Source of the DNA: Pseudomonas sp. GM49
GTDB lineage: Bacteria > Pseudomonadota > Gammaproteobacteria > Pseudomonadales > Pseudomonadaceae
Assembly: GCF_000282355.1 (NCBI RefSeq)
Contig: NZ_AKJL01000015.1
Span: forward strand, 1-61,866
Direction of reading: 5' to 3'
DNA length: 61,866 nt
In this document: positions 45,142-53,647 of the stretch, one piece after another
How the letters are laid out: each line of letters starts with the position of its first letter
Numbering within the stretch: the stretch's first letter is position 1
Notes under the pieces: generated by a model
What the model was told of the DNA's origin: nothing
Database searches by the model: none
Seen by the model: only the letters and a program-made list of their open reading frames with translations
Program-made: the position numbers and the translations under genes

Positions 45142-46572
45142 GTGACCTCCATCTTCTGGTACGACTACGAAACCACTGGCATCAATCCCCGTTGCGACCG
45201 TCCGTTGCAAATGGCCGGCCTGCGCACCGACTTCGATCTCAATGAAATCGACGAGCCGGTCAATCTTTATTGCCAACCCAGTGACGATATCCTGCCGCAT
45301 CCGGCCGCTTGTGCGATCACGGGAATCACGCCCGGGCAACTGCAGGCGCAGGGCTTGAGCGAAGCCGATTTCATGACCCGGGTGCATGCCCAGCTCGCGG
45401 CGCCCGGTACCTGTGGCGCGGGGTATAACACCTTGCGTTTCGACGACGAGATGACCCGCTACAGCCTGTACCGCAATTTTTTCGACCCTTATGCGCGGGA
45501 GTGGCAGGGCGGCAACAGCCGTTGGGACCTGATCGATGTGGTGCGCGCCGCCTATGCCTTGCGCCCCGATGGCATGGTCTGGCCGACCGATGACGAGGGG
45601 CGGGTCACGCTCAAGCTCGAACGCCTGACCGCTGCCAATGGCATCGATCATGGCAATGCCCACGAAGCGCTGTCGGACGTTCGCGCGACGATCGCCCTGG
45701 CACGCCTGATACGGGAAAAACAGCCAAAGCTGTACGATTGGCTGTTTCAGTTGCGCAGCAAGCAAAAAGTCATGGACCAGATACGCCTGCTGCAACCGCT
45801 GGTGCATGTATCCGGGCGTTTTTCGGCCGCGCGCAGCTATGTGGGTGTGGTGTTGCCGCTGGCCTGGCACCCGCGCAACAAGAACGCCCTGATTGTCTGT
45901 GACCTGCACCTCGATCCCCAGGGCCTGATCGACCTGGATGCCGAAAGCTTGCGTCAGCGCTTGTATACCCGCCGCGACGAACTGGCCGAGGGGGAGTTGC
46001 CGGTGCCGTTGAAGCTGATTCACATCAACAAGTGCCCGGTAGTGGCACCGTTGTCCGTACTTCGTCAAGAAGATCAGCAGCGTCTGGGGCTGGATATGAC
46101 GCTGTATCAGCAGCGGGTGTTGCGGCTAAATGACGCGCAGAAAGTTTGGCTGGATAAAATCCTGGCGATTTATGCCCGCGAAGATTTTTCCCCGAGCCAG
46201 GATCCGGAGCAGCAGTTATATGATGGATTTATCGGTGATCGGGATCGGCGATTGTGTGAACAAGTCAGAACCGTTGACCCGATGCAATTGGCACAAGAGC
46301 AGTGGCCTTTCGATGACGAACGTTTGCCTGAATTGCTGTTTCGATATCGCGCACGCAACTTTCCCGATACGTTGAATCCCGAAGAGCAGGAACGCTGGCG
46401 AATATTCTGTCAGAAACGTTTGTCAGAACCCGGGTGGGGGGCGCCAAATACCCTTGAAAGTTTTGTAGAAGCCGCGGCCCAGTTGAGCGTTAGTGCTACT
46501 CCGTTTCAGCAGGGGGTACTCAGTGAGTGGCAGGATTATGTCCAGGGACTGCGCCAGCGTTTGTGTCTTTGA
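45142..46572 (+). CDS. sbcB: Exodeoxyribonuclease I
   Basis: A 476-residue 3'-to-5' single-strand DNA exonuclease acting in recombination and mismatch repair. DEDDh catalytic residues: Asp8 and Glu10 in WYDYETTG, an Asp in NTLRFDDEMTRYSLYRNFFDPY, and His/Asp in NAHEALSDVRAT. SH3-like and helical C-terminal domains follow; length is usual. GTG start at 45142 with AGGAATC upstream. The last 450 bases look poorer in GC than the rest, but the frame stays intact to a shared terminator. Confidence 0.95.
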   Translation: MTSIFWYDYETTGINPRCDRPLQMAGLRTDFDLNEIDEPVNLYCQPSDDILPHPAACAITGITPGQLQAQGLSEADFMTRVHAQLAAPGTCGAGYNTLRFDDEMTRYSLYRNFFDPYAREWQGGNSRWDLIDVVRAAYALRPDGMVWPTDDEGRVTLKLERLTAANGIDHGNAHEALSDVRATIALARLIREKQPKLYDWLFQLRSKQKVMDQIRLLQPLVHVSGRFSAARSYVGVVLPLAWHPRNKNALIVCDLHLDPQGLIDLDAESLRQRLYTRRDELAEGELPVPLKLIHINKCPVVAPLSVLRQEDQQRLGLDMTLYQQRVLRLNDAQKVWLDKILAIYAREDFSPSQDPEQQLYDGFIGDRDRRLCEQVRTVDPMQLAQEQWPFDDERLPELLFRYRARNFPDTLNPEEQERWRIFCQKRLSEPGWGAPNTLESFVEAAAQLSVSATPFQQGVLSEWQDYVQGLRQRLCL

Positions 46573-46602
46573 AATCGAACATGCCTGGGCTTAAATACCC
46601 CG

Positions 46603-46639
46603 TAAAAAATAACGCCAGCATTTGCTGGCGTTATTTTTT
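46603..46639. terminator. Bidirectional terminator between sbcB and mvaT
   Basis: Stem AAAAAATAACGCCAGCA / TGCTGGCGTTATTTTTT with loop TT: the A-run and T-run let it stop RNA from both converging genes. Confidence 0.95.
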
Positions 46640-46671
46640 GTCACGGTTCCGTCTGCGACAAGCTCTGAGGC

Positions 46672-47049
46672 TTAGCCCAGCAGGGTAGCCCAGCCTTCCA
46701 CCACGTCACCGCCCCACTTGGCTTTCCACTCTTTCAGAGTCTTGTGGTTGCCACCTTTGGTTTCGATGACTTCACCGTTGTGCGGGTTTTTGTATTGTTT
46801 AACTTTGCGAGCACGCTTGGTGCCGGTAGTTTTCACTGCGCCGCCGCGTGGTGCCTTGGTTTTGGATTCTGGATCCAGCAGCGCGATGATGTCACGCAGG
46901 GACTTGGAGTATTCACCCATCAGGGTGCGCAGTTTGCCTTCAAATTCCAGCTCGGTTTGCAGTTTGTCGTCTTGGGACAGGTTCTTCAAACGGGCTTGCA
47001 GCTCTTTGATAGCTTCTTCGGTGGCGCGATATTCGTTGATCAAGGACAT
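46672..47049 (-). CDS. mvaT: H-NS-family silencer MvaT
   Basis: The 125-residue nucleoid protein silences AT-rich and horizontally acquired DNA. The N-terminal coiled coil (residues 1-60: INEYRATEEAIKELQARLKNL ... LRTLMGEYSKSLRDIIALLD) makes dimers and higher-order filaments. A Lys/Ala/Gly-rich linker leads to the C-terminal DNA-binding domain (KQYKNPHNGEVIETKGGNHK, then TLKEWKAKWG), which reads the AT-rich minor groove. Nearly identical in pattern to P. aeruginosa MvaT. Start ATG 47049. Confidence 0.97.
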   Translation of the reverse strand: MSLINEYRATEEAIKELQARLKNLSQDDKLQTELEFEGKLRTLMGEYSKSLRDIIALLDPESKTKAPRGGAVKTTGTKRARKVKQYKNPHNGEVIETKGGNHKTLKEWKAKWGGDVVEGWATLLG

Positions 47050-47095
47050 GTGGACTACCTTATGTTGTGCGCTGGATGGCAGGTGACAATGCGGC

Positions 47096-47165
47096 AATAA
47101 TAGTCACGGTGTTTCATCAAGTAAACATTTAAGCCAACTTTATTTAATTTAATTGCTGTGGTTTC
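47096..47165 (-). promoter_or_regulatory. AT-rich upstream region of mvaT
   Basis: The bases just upstream of mvaT (for example ACTTTATTTAATTTAATTGC at about 47138) are much richer in A/T than the genes around them. Such tracts are the preferred binding sites of MvaT itself, so autoregulation is likely. No exact promoter boxes are claimed. Confidence 0.4.
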
Positions 47166-47322
47166 GGCGCACATTGGTAATGCAGTTGTAAGTGTGGTCC
47201 GGGTCTGACAGATATACATAAATTAACAAATGACTGGCACCGCTAGAGCATCCGGGCGAACTGGCAGCGGTGCTGTCCGCCCTGCCGCACCGACCTTCCG
47301 GCAAGGCGAAACGTCAACAATA

Positions 47323-47351
47323 CTGCAGTTTTGCTGCGTAATCGCTAGAAT
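47323..47351 (+). promoter_or_regulatory. Possible promoter of purU
   Basis: TAGAAT at 47346-47351 is a good -10 box. CTGCAG at 47323-47328, 17 bp upstream, is a weak -35. It is 35 bases before the ATG of purU. Confidence 0.45.
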
Positions 47352-47385
47352 GGCGGCCTTTGCGAAGTTCTGGAGTTTCCCCCTC

Positions 47386-48234
47386 ATGCGCACTTTTCGT
47401 CTGGTGATTTCTTGCCCGGACCGTGTTGGCATCGTTGCCAAAGTCAGTAACTTTCTGGCATCACACAACGGCTGGATCACTGAAGCGAGCCATCACTCGG
47501 ACAATCTCAGTGGCTGGTTCTTCATGCGTCACGAAATCCGTGCCGACTCCCTGCCATTTGGTATCGAAGCGTTTCGCGAAGCCTTTGCCCCGATCGCCGA
47601 AGAGTTCTCGATGGACTGGCGCATCACCGATACCGAACAAAAGAAACGCGTGGTCCTGATGGCCAGTCGTGAGTCGCACTGCCTGGCCGACTTGCTGCAC
47701 CGCTGGCACAGCGATGAACTGGACTGCGAAATTTCCTGTGTGATTTCCAACCATGATGACTTGCGCAGCATGGTGGAGTGGCACGGTATTCCGTACTACC
47801 ACGTCCCGGTCAATCCGCAGGACAAGCAACCGGCCTTCGCCGAGGTTTCGCGCCTGGTCAAACAGCACGATGCCGAAGTGGTGGTGCTTGCCCGTTACAT
47901 GCAAATCCTGCCGCCCGAGTTGTGCAGTGAATACGCGCACAAGGTCATCAACATTCACCACAGCTTCCTGCCGTCGTTCGTCGGTGCCAAGCCGTATCAC
48001 CAGGCGTCCCTGCGTGGCGTGAAGCTGATCGGCGCGACTTGTCACTATGTGACCGAAGAGCTGGATGCCGGCCCGATCATCGAGCAGGACGTGGTGCGTG
48101 TCAGCCACAGCGACAGCATCGAAGACATGGTGCGTTTCGGCCGTGATGTCGAGAAGATGGTGCTGGCCCGTGGCCTGCGTTATCACCTGGAAGACCGGGT
48201 ACTGGTCCACGGCAATAAAACCGTTGTCTTCTGA
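47386..48234 (+). CDS. purU: Formyltetrahydrofolate deformylase
   Basis: A 282-residue enzyme hydrolysing 10-formyltetrahydrofolate to formate and tetrahydrofolate, balancing one-carbon units for purine synthesis and glycine metabolism. N-terminal ACT domain (residues 1-85: MRTFRLVISCPDRVGIVAKVSNFLASHNG). The C-terminal formyltransferase-like domain has the catalytic Asn/His in INIHHSFLPSF and Asp in TEELDAGPIIEQ. Start ATG 47386 with TGGAG upstream. Located beside mvaT, as in P. aeruginosa (purU1, recalled). Confidence 0.96.
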   Translation: MRTFRLVISCPDRVGIVAKVSNFLASHNGWITEASHHSDNLSGWFFMRHEIRADSLPFGIEAFREAFAPIAEEFSMDWRITDTEQKKRVVLMASRESHCLADLLHRWHSDELDCEISCVISNHDDLRSMVEWHGIPYYHVPVNPQDKQPAFAEVSRLVKQHDAEVVVLARYMQILPPELCSEYAHKVINIHHSFLPSFVGAKPYHQASLRGVKLIGATCHYVTEELDAGPIIEQDVVRVSHSDSIEDMVRFGRDVEKMVLARGLRYHLEDRVLVHGNKTVVF

Positions 48235-48258
48235 CAGACGTACGGCGCAGTTGAAATT

Positions 48259-48295
48259 CGAAGGGCCTGGGCGTTCAATCGCTTCAGGCCCTTCG
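48259..48295 (+). terminator. Hairpin after purU
   Basis: Perfect 11-base arms CGAAGGGCCTG/CAGGCCCTTCG around a 15-base loop, 25 bases past purU. The T-run after it is short, so it may be a weak terminator or an RNA-stabilising stem in the leader of the next small gene. Confidence 0.6.
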
Positions 48296-48320
48296 CCGTT
48301 TCTGCACTGAGGACATGACC

Positions 48321-48497
48321 ATGGCCGATCCACTGGATAAAGCCACCTCCAAGGCTCCCGCCACGCTGGGCGAGGGCTGCCTGAGCCGCTACGACCCGGA
48401 TGACATGGGGCCTGAAACGGGCACGGAGTTTCCGGATGCCGCGCAGTTGTGGGAGCAGTTGCAGCAGGCGCCCGACGACAAACCTAAGCCTGTCTGA
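48321..48497 (+). CDS. Small acidic hypothetical protein
   Basis: A 58-residue acidic protein (MADPLDKATSKAPATLGEGCLSRYDPDDMG ... DAAQLWEQLQQAPDDKPKPV). No membrane segment or known motif. The ATG at 48321 has GAGG at ideal distance; the ATG six bases earlier is too close to it. Its end overlaps the end of the convergent flippase-like gene. Small Pseudomonas proteins of this kind are uncharacterised. Confidence 0.6.
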   Translation: MADPLDKATSKAPATLGEGCLSRYDPDDMGPETGTEFPDAAQLWEQLQQAPDDKPKPV

Positions 48498-49479
48498 GTT
48501 TCATCAGCTTCATCAGCAGCGATCGACCCAGCATCAGCAAGAACACCGGGCCACCGACCAGCAAGTAGAAGTAATACGTCACTGCCCGCCAAATCAGAAT
48601 CGCCGCTGCCGCCGTGGATTTTCCGACCATGGGCGCCAGCAGCGCAGCGGACGTCAGTTCAGCCGCCCCGGCTCCACCGGGCAGAAGGCTGAATTGTCCG
48701 GCGCTCAGCGCCAGCATCTGGACCAGAAAACACCAGGCCCACTGCAAATCCGCGCCCAGCCCACGCAACGCCAGGTACAGCACGCTGTAGCGCAGGACCC
48801 AATGCACACAGGTCAGGGCGAATACCTTGATCAAGGTCTGCACGGGCAACTTCAACGTGTCGGTAAACGCCGCCAGAAACTGCAGGAGCTTGCGCGCCCA
48901 GCGCATTCGAGTGGCCGCTTTGACATTGACTCGGGCGAGCCATCGGCCGCTCAGGCGAATCAATAAACGGTGATACCGGGCCACCATGACGCAAACGATC
49001 AGGCCGGCGAACAGCGAGACGGCGCTGAGCATCAGCATCCATTCCATGCGCTGGCTGAGGTGCTGGAACAGTGCGTAAATCAGAATCCCGCTCAGGGCGC
49101 AGAGGAAAAACAGCAAATCGCTCAGTTGGTCCATGGCAAACACTGCACTACCCCTGGCCGGACGCACGCCGTGTCGCGCCAGCAAAGCCATGATCGTCAG
49201 AGGCCCGCCGCTGCCGCCGGGCGTGGCGCAGTAGGCAAATTCGGCGGCCATCACCACGCCGAGGCTCCTGAGCCGGTTGACCTTGTCGCATTGATCCCCC
49301 AGCAACAGGCGCAAACGCAGGGTGTTCACTGCCCAACACAGCAGGATCATGCCGAACATGATCAGCAACCACGGCAGCGGAAAACCGGTCAGCCGAGACC
49401 AGGTTTCGCTGCCGCCCAACAGTGATGGAATCAGCACCGCCGCGAGCAGGCCGACGAGCAACAGCAGTCCGCGACTCAT
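48484..49479 (-). CDS. Flippase-like / lysylphosphatidylglycerol synthase TM-region protein
   Basis: A 331-residue inner-membrane protein with about eight helices of the PF03706 type: motifs EFAYCATPGGSGGPLTIMALLARHGV and SLLPGGAGAAELTSAALLAPM. The family includes the membrane half of MprF and stand-alone lipid flippases. It overlaps the DUF2334 gene by four bases (ATGA) and lies downstream of a glycosyltransferase. The three may together modify or move an envelope glycolipid; the product is unknown. Confidence 0.85.
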   Translation of the reverse strand: MSRGLLLLVGLLAAVLIPSLLGGSETWSRLTGFPLPWLLIMFGMILLCWAVNTLRLRLLLGDQCDKVNRLRSLGVVMAAEFAYCATPGGSGGPLTIMALLARHGVRPARGSAVFAMDQLSDLLFFLCALSGILIYALFQHLSQRMEWMLMLSAVSLFAGLIVCVMVARYHRLLIRLSGRWLARVNVKAATRMRWARKLLQFLAAFTDTLKLPVQTLIKVFALTCVHWVLRYSVLYLALRGLGADLQWAWCFLVQMLALSAGQFSLLPGGAGAAELTSAALLAPMVGKSTAAAAILIWRAVTYYFYLLVGGPVFLLMLGRSLLMKLMKLRQA

Positions 49480-50240
49480 GCCGCACGACCCACAAGGTCG
49501 TTTTGCAGCGCCAGCCAATGGGCCTTGGTCATCGGAACGCGGCCGTTGTCGAGCAGGCGTTCGAGGGTTTGTAGCCAGTATCGACGCGAGAACTCATGGC
49601 GCATGTCCTCCGGGTGCAGGCCCAGGCGAATCACCGGGGCGTGCTGCCAGCGTTGTTCACGGCGGTCGCTGACGAGCTTCGATACACCCCGGCGCCAGGC
49701 ACTGCGCGCGCTCCATACCAGTCCCGGCGCCTCGATCGCGGTGAAATCCGGCAAACGGTATAAATGCTGCGAGTCGCTGGTGTAACTCAGCGGCAATTGG
49801 CGCAATGCCTGGCGAGTGCCCGGGCTCATCAGCCAGGCCGGGGCGACGAACCCTTCCAGCGGCCAGTCATGACGTTCGAACATCTCGATGCCCGAACGCA
49901 GGCGGGCGAGGGCGTCTTCTCGCGACAAACGGTAAAACTCGCCTTCATGGGTGTAGACCCGACGCATGAACCAGTCTCGGGGATTGCCGGTCATCGGCCC
50001 GTCGTCGCAGTGGAAGTAACCATGCAGCGCCAGTTCGTCACCCCGGGCGAGCCTGGTACTGAGCTGGCGGCGAAATTGCGGATGGGCGTCCAGGTTGTTG
50101 TGTTTGTGGAAATCCGGTACCACCAGCCAGGTGATCGGTACGCCACCCAAGGCGTCGACGGCCTGCACAAAAGGCTGGTAATCGGCCCAGGTTGGCGGTG
50201 CCACGTCGTGCAGTACCAGTAGTAAAGCGGGGCTGTTCAT
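49476..50240 (-). CDS. DUF2334 polysaccharide deacetylase-like protein
   Basis: A 254-residue protein with NodB-like traits: LHDVAPPTWADYQPFVQAVDALGGVPITWLVVPDFH (Asp of the HD motif) and ELALHGYFHCDDG (metal-binding His-x3-His). No signal peptide, so it probably acts in the cytosol or at the inner membrane face. It is expected to remove an acyl group from a sugar, presumably the product of the upstream glycosyltransferase. Start MNSPALLL at 50240, five bases after that gene ends; ATG 50252 is the alternative. Confidence 0.83.
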   Translation of the reverse strand: MNSPALLLVLHDVAPPTWADYQPFVQAVDALGGVPITWLVVPDFHKHNNLDAHPQFRRQLSTRLARGDELALHGYFHCDDGPMTGNPRDWFMRRVYTHEGEFYRLSREDALARLRSGIEMFERHDWPLEGFVAPAWLMSPGTRQALRQLPLSYTSDSQHLYRLPDFTAIEAPGLVWSARSAWRRGVSKLVSDRREQRWQHAPVIRLGLHPEDMRHEFSRRYWLQTLERLLDNGRVPMTKAHWLALQNDLVGRAA

Positions 50241-50244
50241 GGGC

Positions 50245-51357
50245 TCAACCATTGGCTGTCAACGGCCATTGGCTGCCGAGCACGGCGTGGTAGTGGCGCA
50301 ACAAGCTGTTGACCACCGTATCCCAGGCGTAATGCCGTTCGACATGCAATCGTGCTTGTTGGCCAAACGCTGCGCTGCCCGACCCGAACAGTTCTCGAAC
50401 GGCGGTGGCCATTGCGGCGGGGTTGTTCGGTGCGCAGAGCACACCGCAGTCATCGGTGACGATTTCCTCGAAGGCCCCGGCGGCCACAGCCACCACCGGA
50501 ATGCCGCTGGCCATGGCTTCGAGTAACACCAGGCCGAAGGTTTCCTGATCGCCGGCGTGCAACAGTGCATCGGCACTGGCCATCAGGCGGGCAACTTGTG
50601 CAGCCGGGCAGAACTCGTCGATCACCGTCACGTTCGACGGCACGGCCGTGGGCATCGACGAGCCAACCAGCAACAGGTGATAGCGACGGCCCAGGCGACT
50701 CATGCAGTCGAGCAGCACCGGCAGGTTTTTTTCCTTGGCGCCGCGCCCGGCGAAGATCAATAGGTGGGTGTTTTCATCCAGGCCCAGCTCGGCTCGCAGC
50801 CCGGGATCTTTGGCATCGGGATTGAAGGTTTGCAGGTCGACGCCGAGCGGTTGCACAAACACATTCTTGACCCCAAGCCCGGTGAGCTTGTCAGCCATGA
50901 CCCGACTGGGCGCCAGGACCCGGTCGAAGTTGCCGTAGAGCTTGCTGACATAAGCCTCGACGTTGTTGGTCACCCAATTGCCCATGCGGTTGCGGACCAG
51001 CAGCGGCAGGTCCGAGTGATAGAAACCGATGACCGGTACATCGAGTTGGCGCCGTGCATCCAGCGCTGCCCAAGCGGTGAGATAGGGGTCGCCGACTTCG
51101 ATCAGATCGGGTTGCAAGTCTTGCAGGACATTGCGCCAGGGCGCGAGGCGCAGAGGAAAGCGATAGCCCTTGCCGAAGGGCAGGGCGGGTGCCGGAACCG
51201 TGTAGATGCCATCCTGTTCGCTAAAAGAAGATCCGGGAATCAGCAAACTGTGGCGAATGCCCGGTTTGATCCCCAAACGACGGTGTTTGGCATCCAGGTA
51301 AGTGCGCACGCCACCGCTGGCAGGGGCGTAGAACATGGTGATGTCAGCGATATGCAC
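50245..51357 (-). CDS. Glycosyltransferase family 4 (GT-B) protein
   Basis: About 370 residues in two Rossmann halves. The nucleotide-sugar site is at the C-terminal half: LLIFAGRGAKEKNLPVLLDCM, then LHAGDQETFGLVLLEAMASGIPVVA with the family E-x7-E motif. The opening (HIADITMFYAPASGGVRTYLDAKHRR) is typical of GT4 enzymes on lipid acceptors. AGGAGG precedes GTG 51357 by ten bases; TTG 51366 is the alternative. First gene of an operon with the DUF2334 and flippase-like genes. Confidence 0.88.
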   Translation of the reverse strand: MHIADITMFYAPASGGVRTYLDAKHRRLGIKPGIRHSLLIPGSSFSEQDGIYTVPAPALPFGKGYRFPLRLAPWRNVLQDLQPDLIEVGDPYLTAWAALDARRQLDVPVIGFYHSDLPLLVRNRMGNWVTNNVEAYVSKLYGNFDRVLAPSRVMADKLTGLGVKNVFVQPLGVDLQTFNPDAKDPGLRAELGLDENTHLLIFAGRGAKEKNLPVLLDCMSRLGRRYHLLLVGSSMPTAVPSNVTVIDEFCPAAQVARLMASADALLHAGDQETFGLVLLEAMASGIPVVAVAAGAFEEIVTDDCGVLCAPNNPAAMATAVRELFGSGSAAFGQQARLHVERHYAWDTVVNSLLRHYHAVLGSQWPLTANG

Positions 51358-51473
51358 GATGAACAATCCTCCTGTCCCGGTACTCCCTTGGTTGACCTAT
51401 ATGAAGGATAGATGTTCGGTTGGGGTTGTGCGGGTGGGGGTGTCAGCGGGGATATGTATCGTTTGACAGGCCG

Positions 51474-51553
51474 CCTTCGCGGGCAAGCCCGCTCCCACAG
51501 GGATCTTTGTCGCACTGGAGATCTACTGTGGGAGCGAGCTTGCTCGCGATAGC
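51474..51553. repeat. REPIN
   Basis: Inverted REP pair, left arm of the GCGGGCAAGCCCGC subtype and right arm of the GCGAGCAAGCTCGC subtype, between two same-strand genes. Confidence 0.88.
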
Positions 51554-51569
51554 TGCTGGTGAGGTTGCC

Positions 51570-53459
51570 TCAGATCCTGAAACTATCCACCAACTGCTTC
51601 AACCGCGCCGCCTGCTGCTCAAGGTCCGAGCACGCGCGCAACGTCGATTGCAGGTTTTCCACACCTTCCTGGTTCAGCGTGTTGATCTCGGTGATGTCGA
51701 CGTTGATCGACTCCACCACCGCAGTCTGTTCCTCGGTCGCAGTGGCCACCGACTGGTTCATGCCGTCGATTTCACCGATACGCAGCGTCACGCTGTTCAG
51801 GCGTTCGCCCGCGAGGTTGGCGATTTCCACGCTGTCCTGGCTGTGGCGCTGGCTGTCGCTCATGGTGCTGACCGACTCCCGGGCGCCGACTTGCAGCTCC
51901 TCGATCATGGTTTGTACCTGTTGCGCCGATTCCTGCGTGCGGTGTGCCAGGTTACGCACCTCGTCCGCCACCACGGCAAAACCGCGACCGGCCTCACCGG
52001 CGCGGGCGGCTTCAATCGCGGCGTTGAGCGCCAGAAGGTTGGTTTGTTGGGAAATGCTGGTGATGACTTCGAGGATCTGCCCGATGTTCACGGTTTTGCT
52101 GTTCAGCGATTCGATATTGGTACTCGATGCGCTCAGCATGCTCGACAGTTGATTCATCGCCACGATACTGCGGTCGACCACTTGCTGGCCGTCTTCAGCC
52201 AGGCTGCGGGCATCGCTGGCCTGGCTCGAGGCCTGTGCCGCATTGCGGGCGATTTCCTGGGCGGCGGCGCCGAGCTGATTGATCGCGGCCGCAACGCTGC
52301 TGGTGCGCGAGGCTTGCTGATCGGAGTTGAACATCGACGAGTTGGAAGCGGCCACCACGCGTAACGCCACTTCGTTGACTTGCCCGGTCGCCGAGGATAC
52401 TTCGCGGATCGAGCCGTGAATGCGCTCGACGAAGCGGTTGAACGCGGTGCCGAGGGTTCCGAATTCGTCGTTGTTCTGGATGGTCAGGCGCTTGGTCAGG
52501 TCGCCTTCGCCGTCGGCGATGTCAGCCATGGCACGGGTCATGACGTGCAAAGGCTGGATCAGGAGGCGGATCAACATGCCGAGCAGGGCGATGATGATGG
52601 CCACGGCGATGATCGTCGCAATCACCGCGGAGGTGCGGAATTCGCTGAGCATCGAGTAGGCTTTTTCTTTGTCGACCGACAGAGCTATGTACCAGTTGAC
52701 CGACGACAAGCCTTTGATCGGGGTGAAGGTCACGATGCGGGTTTTGCCGTCGACCTGGATTTCGCTCAGTGCGCTGCTGATGGCCGGCGTGTCTTGCGGG
52801 TAGACATCCTTGAGCGTCTTCATCGCCAGCGCTTTGTCGGGATGTACCAGGATCTTGCCGTCGGAACTGACCAGGAAGGCATAACCCTTGCCGTCGAAAT
52901 CCAGCGTGCCAAGGCTGTCAGCGATCACTTGCAAACTCAGGTCGCCACCGACCACGCCGATGCTCTGGCCGTCCTTGATAACGCTGTCGACAATGGAAAT
53001 CACCAGCTGGCCGGAGGCCAGATCGATATAAGGTTCGGTTAAAGCCGAACCGCTGCTGCCTTGCGCGCTCTTGTACCAAGGGCGTGCACGCGGGTCATAG
53101 CCATCGGGCATCTTGCTGTCCGGGCGAATGATGAAAGTGCCATCCTTGCTGCCGAGGTAGGCGCCCATGAAGGTCGAGGTCACGGCTTTTTGTACAAGCA
53201 GCCTGGAAACGTTGTCAGCATCGGGATTGAGCGCGACAGTTTGTGACAGGTTTTCAATCAGCAGGCTGCGCCCGTTCAACCAGGTCTGGATATTGTTGGC
53301 GGTCACTGCGCCCATTTCCTGAAGATAATTTTCCAGGTCTTCGCGAATGGCGTTGCGCTGCAAATAGTCGTTGTACAGCGTGAATGAGGCGAAGGCGGCA
53401 ATAACAATGAGGGCGGCGGCAAGCAGGATTTTATGGCTGAAACGCAGATTTTTGTTCAT
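51570..53459 (-). CDS. Methyl-accepting chemotaxis protein, PctA/PctB-like amino-acid receptor
   Basis: A 629-residue receptor. Helix 1 at residues 10-29; periplasmic double Cache domain at about 30-275; helix 2 near 277-300; HAMP at 300-352; signalling domain to the end with the tip [37 protein letters not shown]. The Cache domain has the amino-acid motif: YDPRARPWY, a Tyr in EPY and Asp in VGGDLSL. It should sense L-amino acids. There is no CheR pentapeptide (ends VDSFRI). Syntenic with pctA beside purU/mvaT in P. aeruginosa (recalled). Confidence 0.9.
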   Translation of the reverse strand: MNKNLRFSHKILLAAALIVIAAFASFTLYNDYLQRNAIREDLENYLQEMGAVTANNIQTWLNGRSLLIENLSQTVALNPDADNVSRLLVQKAVTSTFMGAYLGSKDGTFIIRPDSKMPDGYDPRARPWYKSAQGSSGSALTEPYIDLASGQLVISIVDSVIKDGQSIGVVGGDLSLQVIADSLGTLDFDGKGYAFLVSSDGKILVHPDKALAMKTLKDVYPQDTPAISSALSEIQVDGKTRIVTFTPIKGLSSVNWYIALSVDKEKAYSMLSEFRTSAVIATIIAVAIIIALLGMLIRLLIQPLHVMTRAMADIADGEGDLTKRLTIQNNDEFGTLGTAFNRFVERIHGSIREVSSATGQVNEVALRVVAASNSSMFNSDQQASRTSSVAAAINQLGAAAQEIARNAAQASSQASDARSLAEDGQQVVDRSIVAMNQLSSMLSASSTNIESLNSKTVNIGQILEVITSISQQTNLLALNAAIEAARAGEAGRGFAVVADEVRNLAHRTQESAQQVQTMIEELQVGARESVSTMSDSQRHSQDSVEIANLAGERLNSVTLRIGEIDGMNQSVATATEEQTAVVESINVDITEINTLNQEGVENLQSTLRACSDLEQQAARLKQLVDSFRI

Positions 53460-53647
53460 GGCTTGGGGTTCCGCTAAGGTCTTAATGTCCAGCGCGTGCT
53501 TTTATAAAGGGGCGCACAACGGGCAAGGTTGAAAGCAAGTGAATTTTCCGACTCTCCTTAGGGAAATTTCTGACCAGATCGTGTCTGACTGCTTTGTCGT
53601 TATCACTATCGGCCGTGTAGGACCAAAGATTAATCATGGGTGACAAA

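Noticed and set aside
45142..46572. Lower GC in the last third of sbcB considered as a transferred segment
   Set aside because: The frame is intact, motifs and length are those of the family, and composition shift alone is weak evidence.
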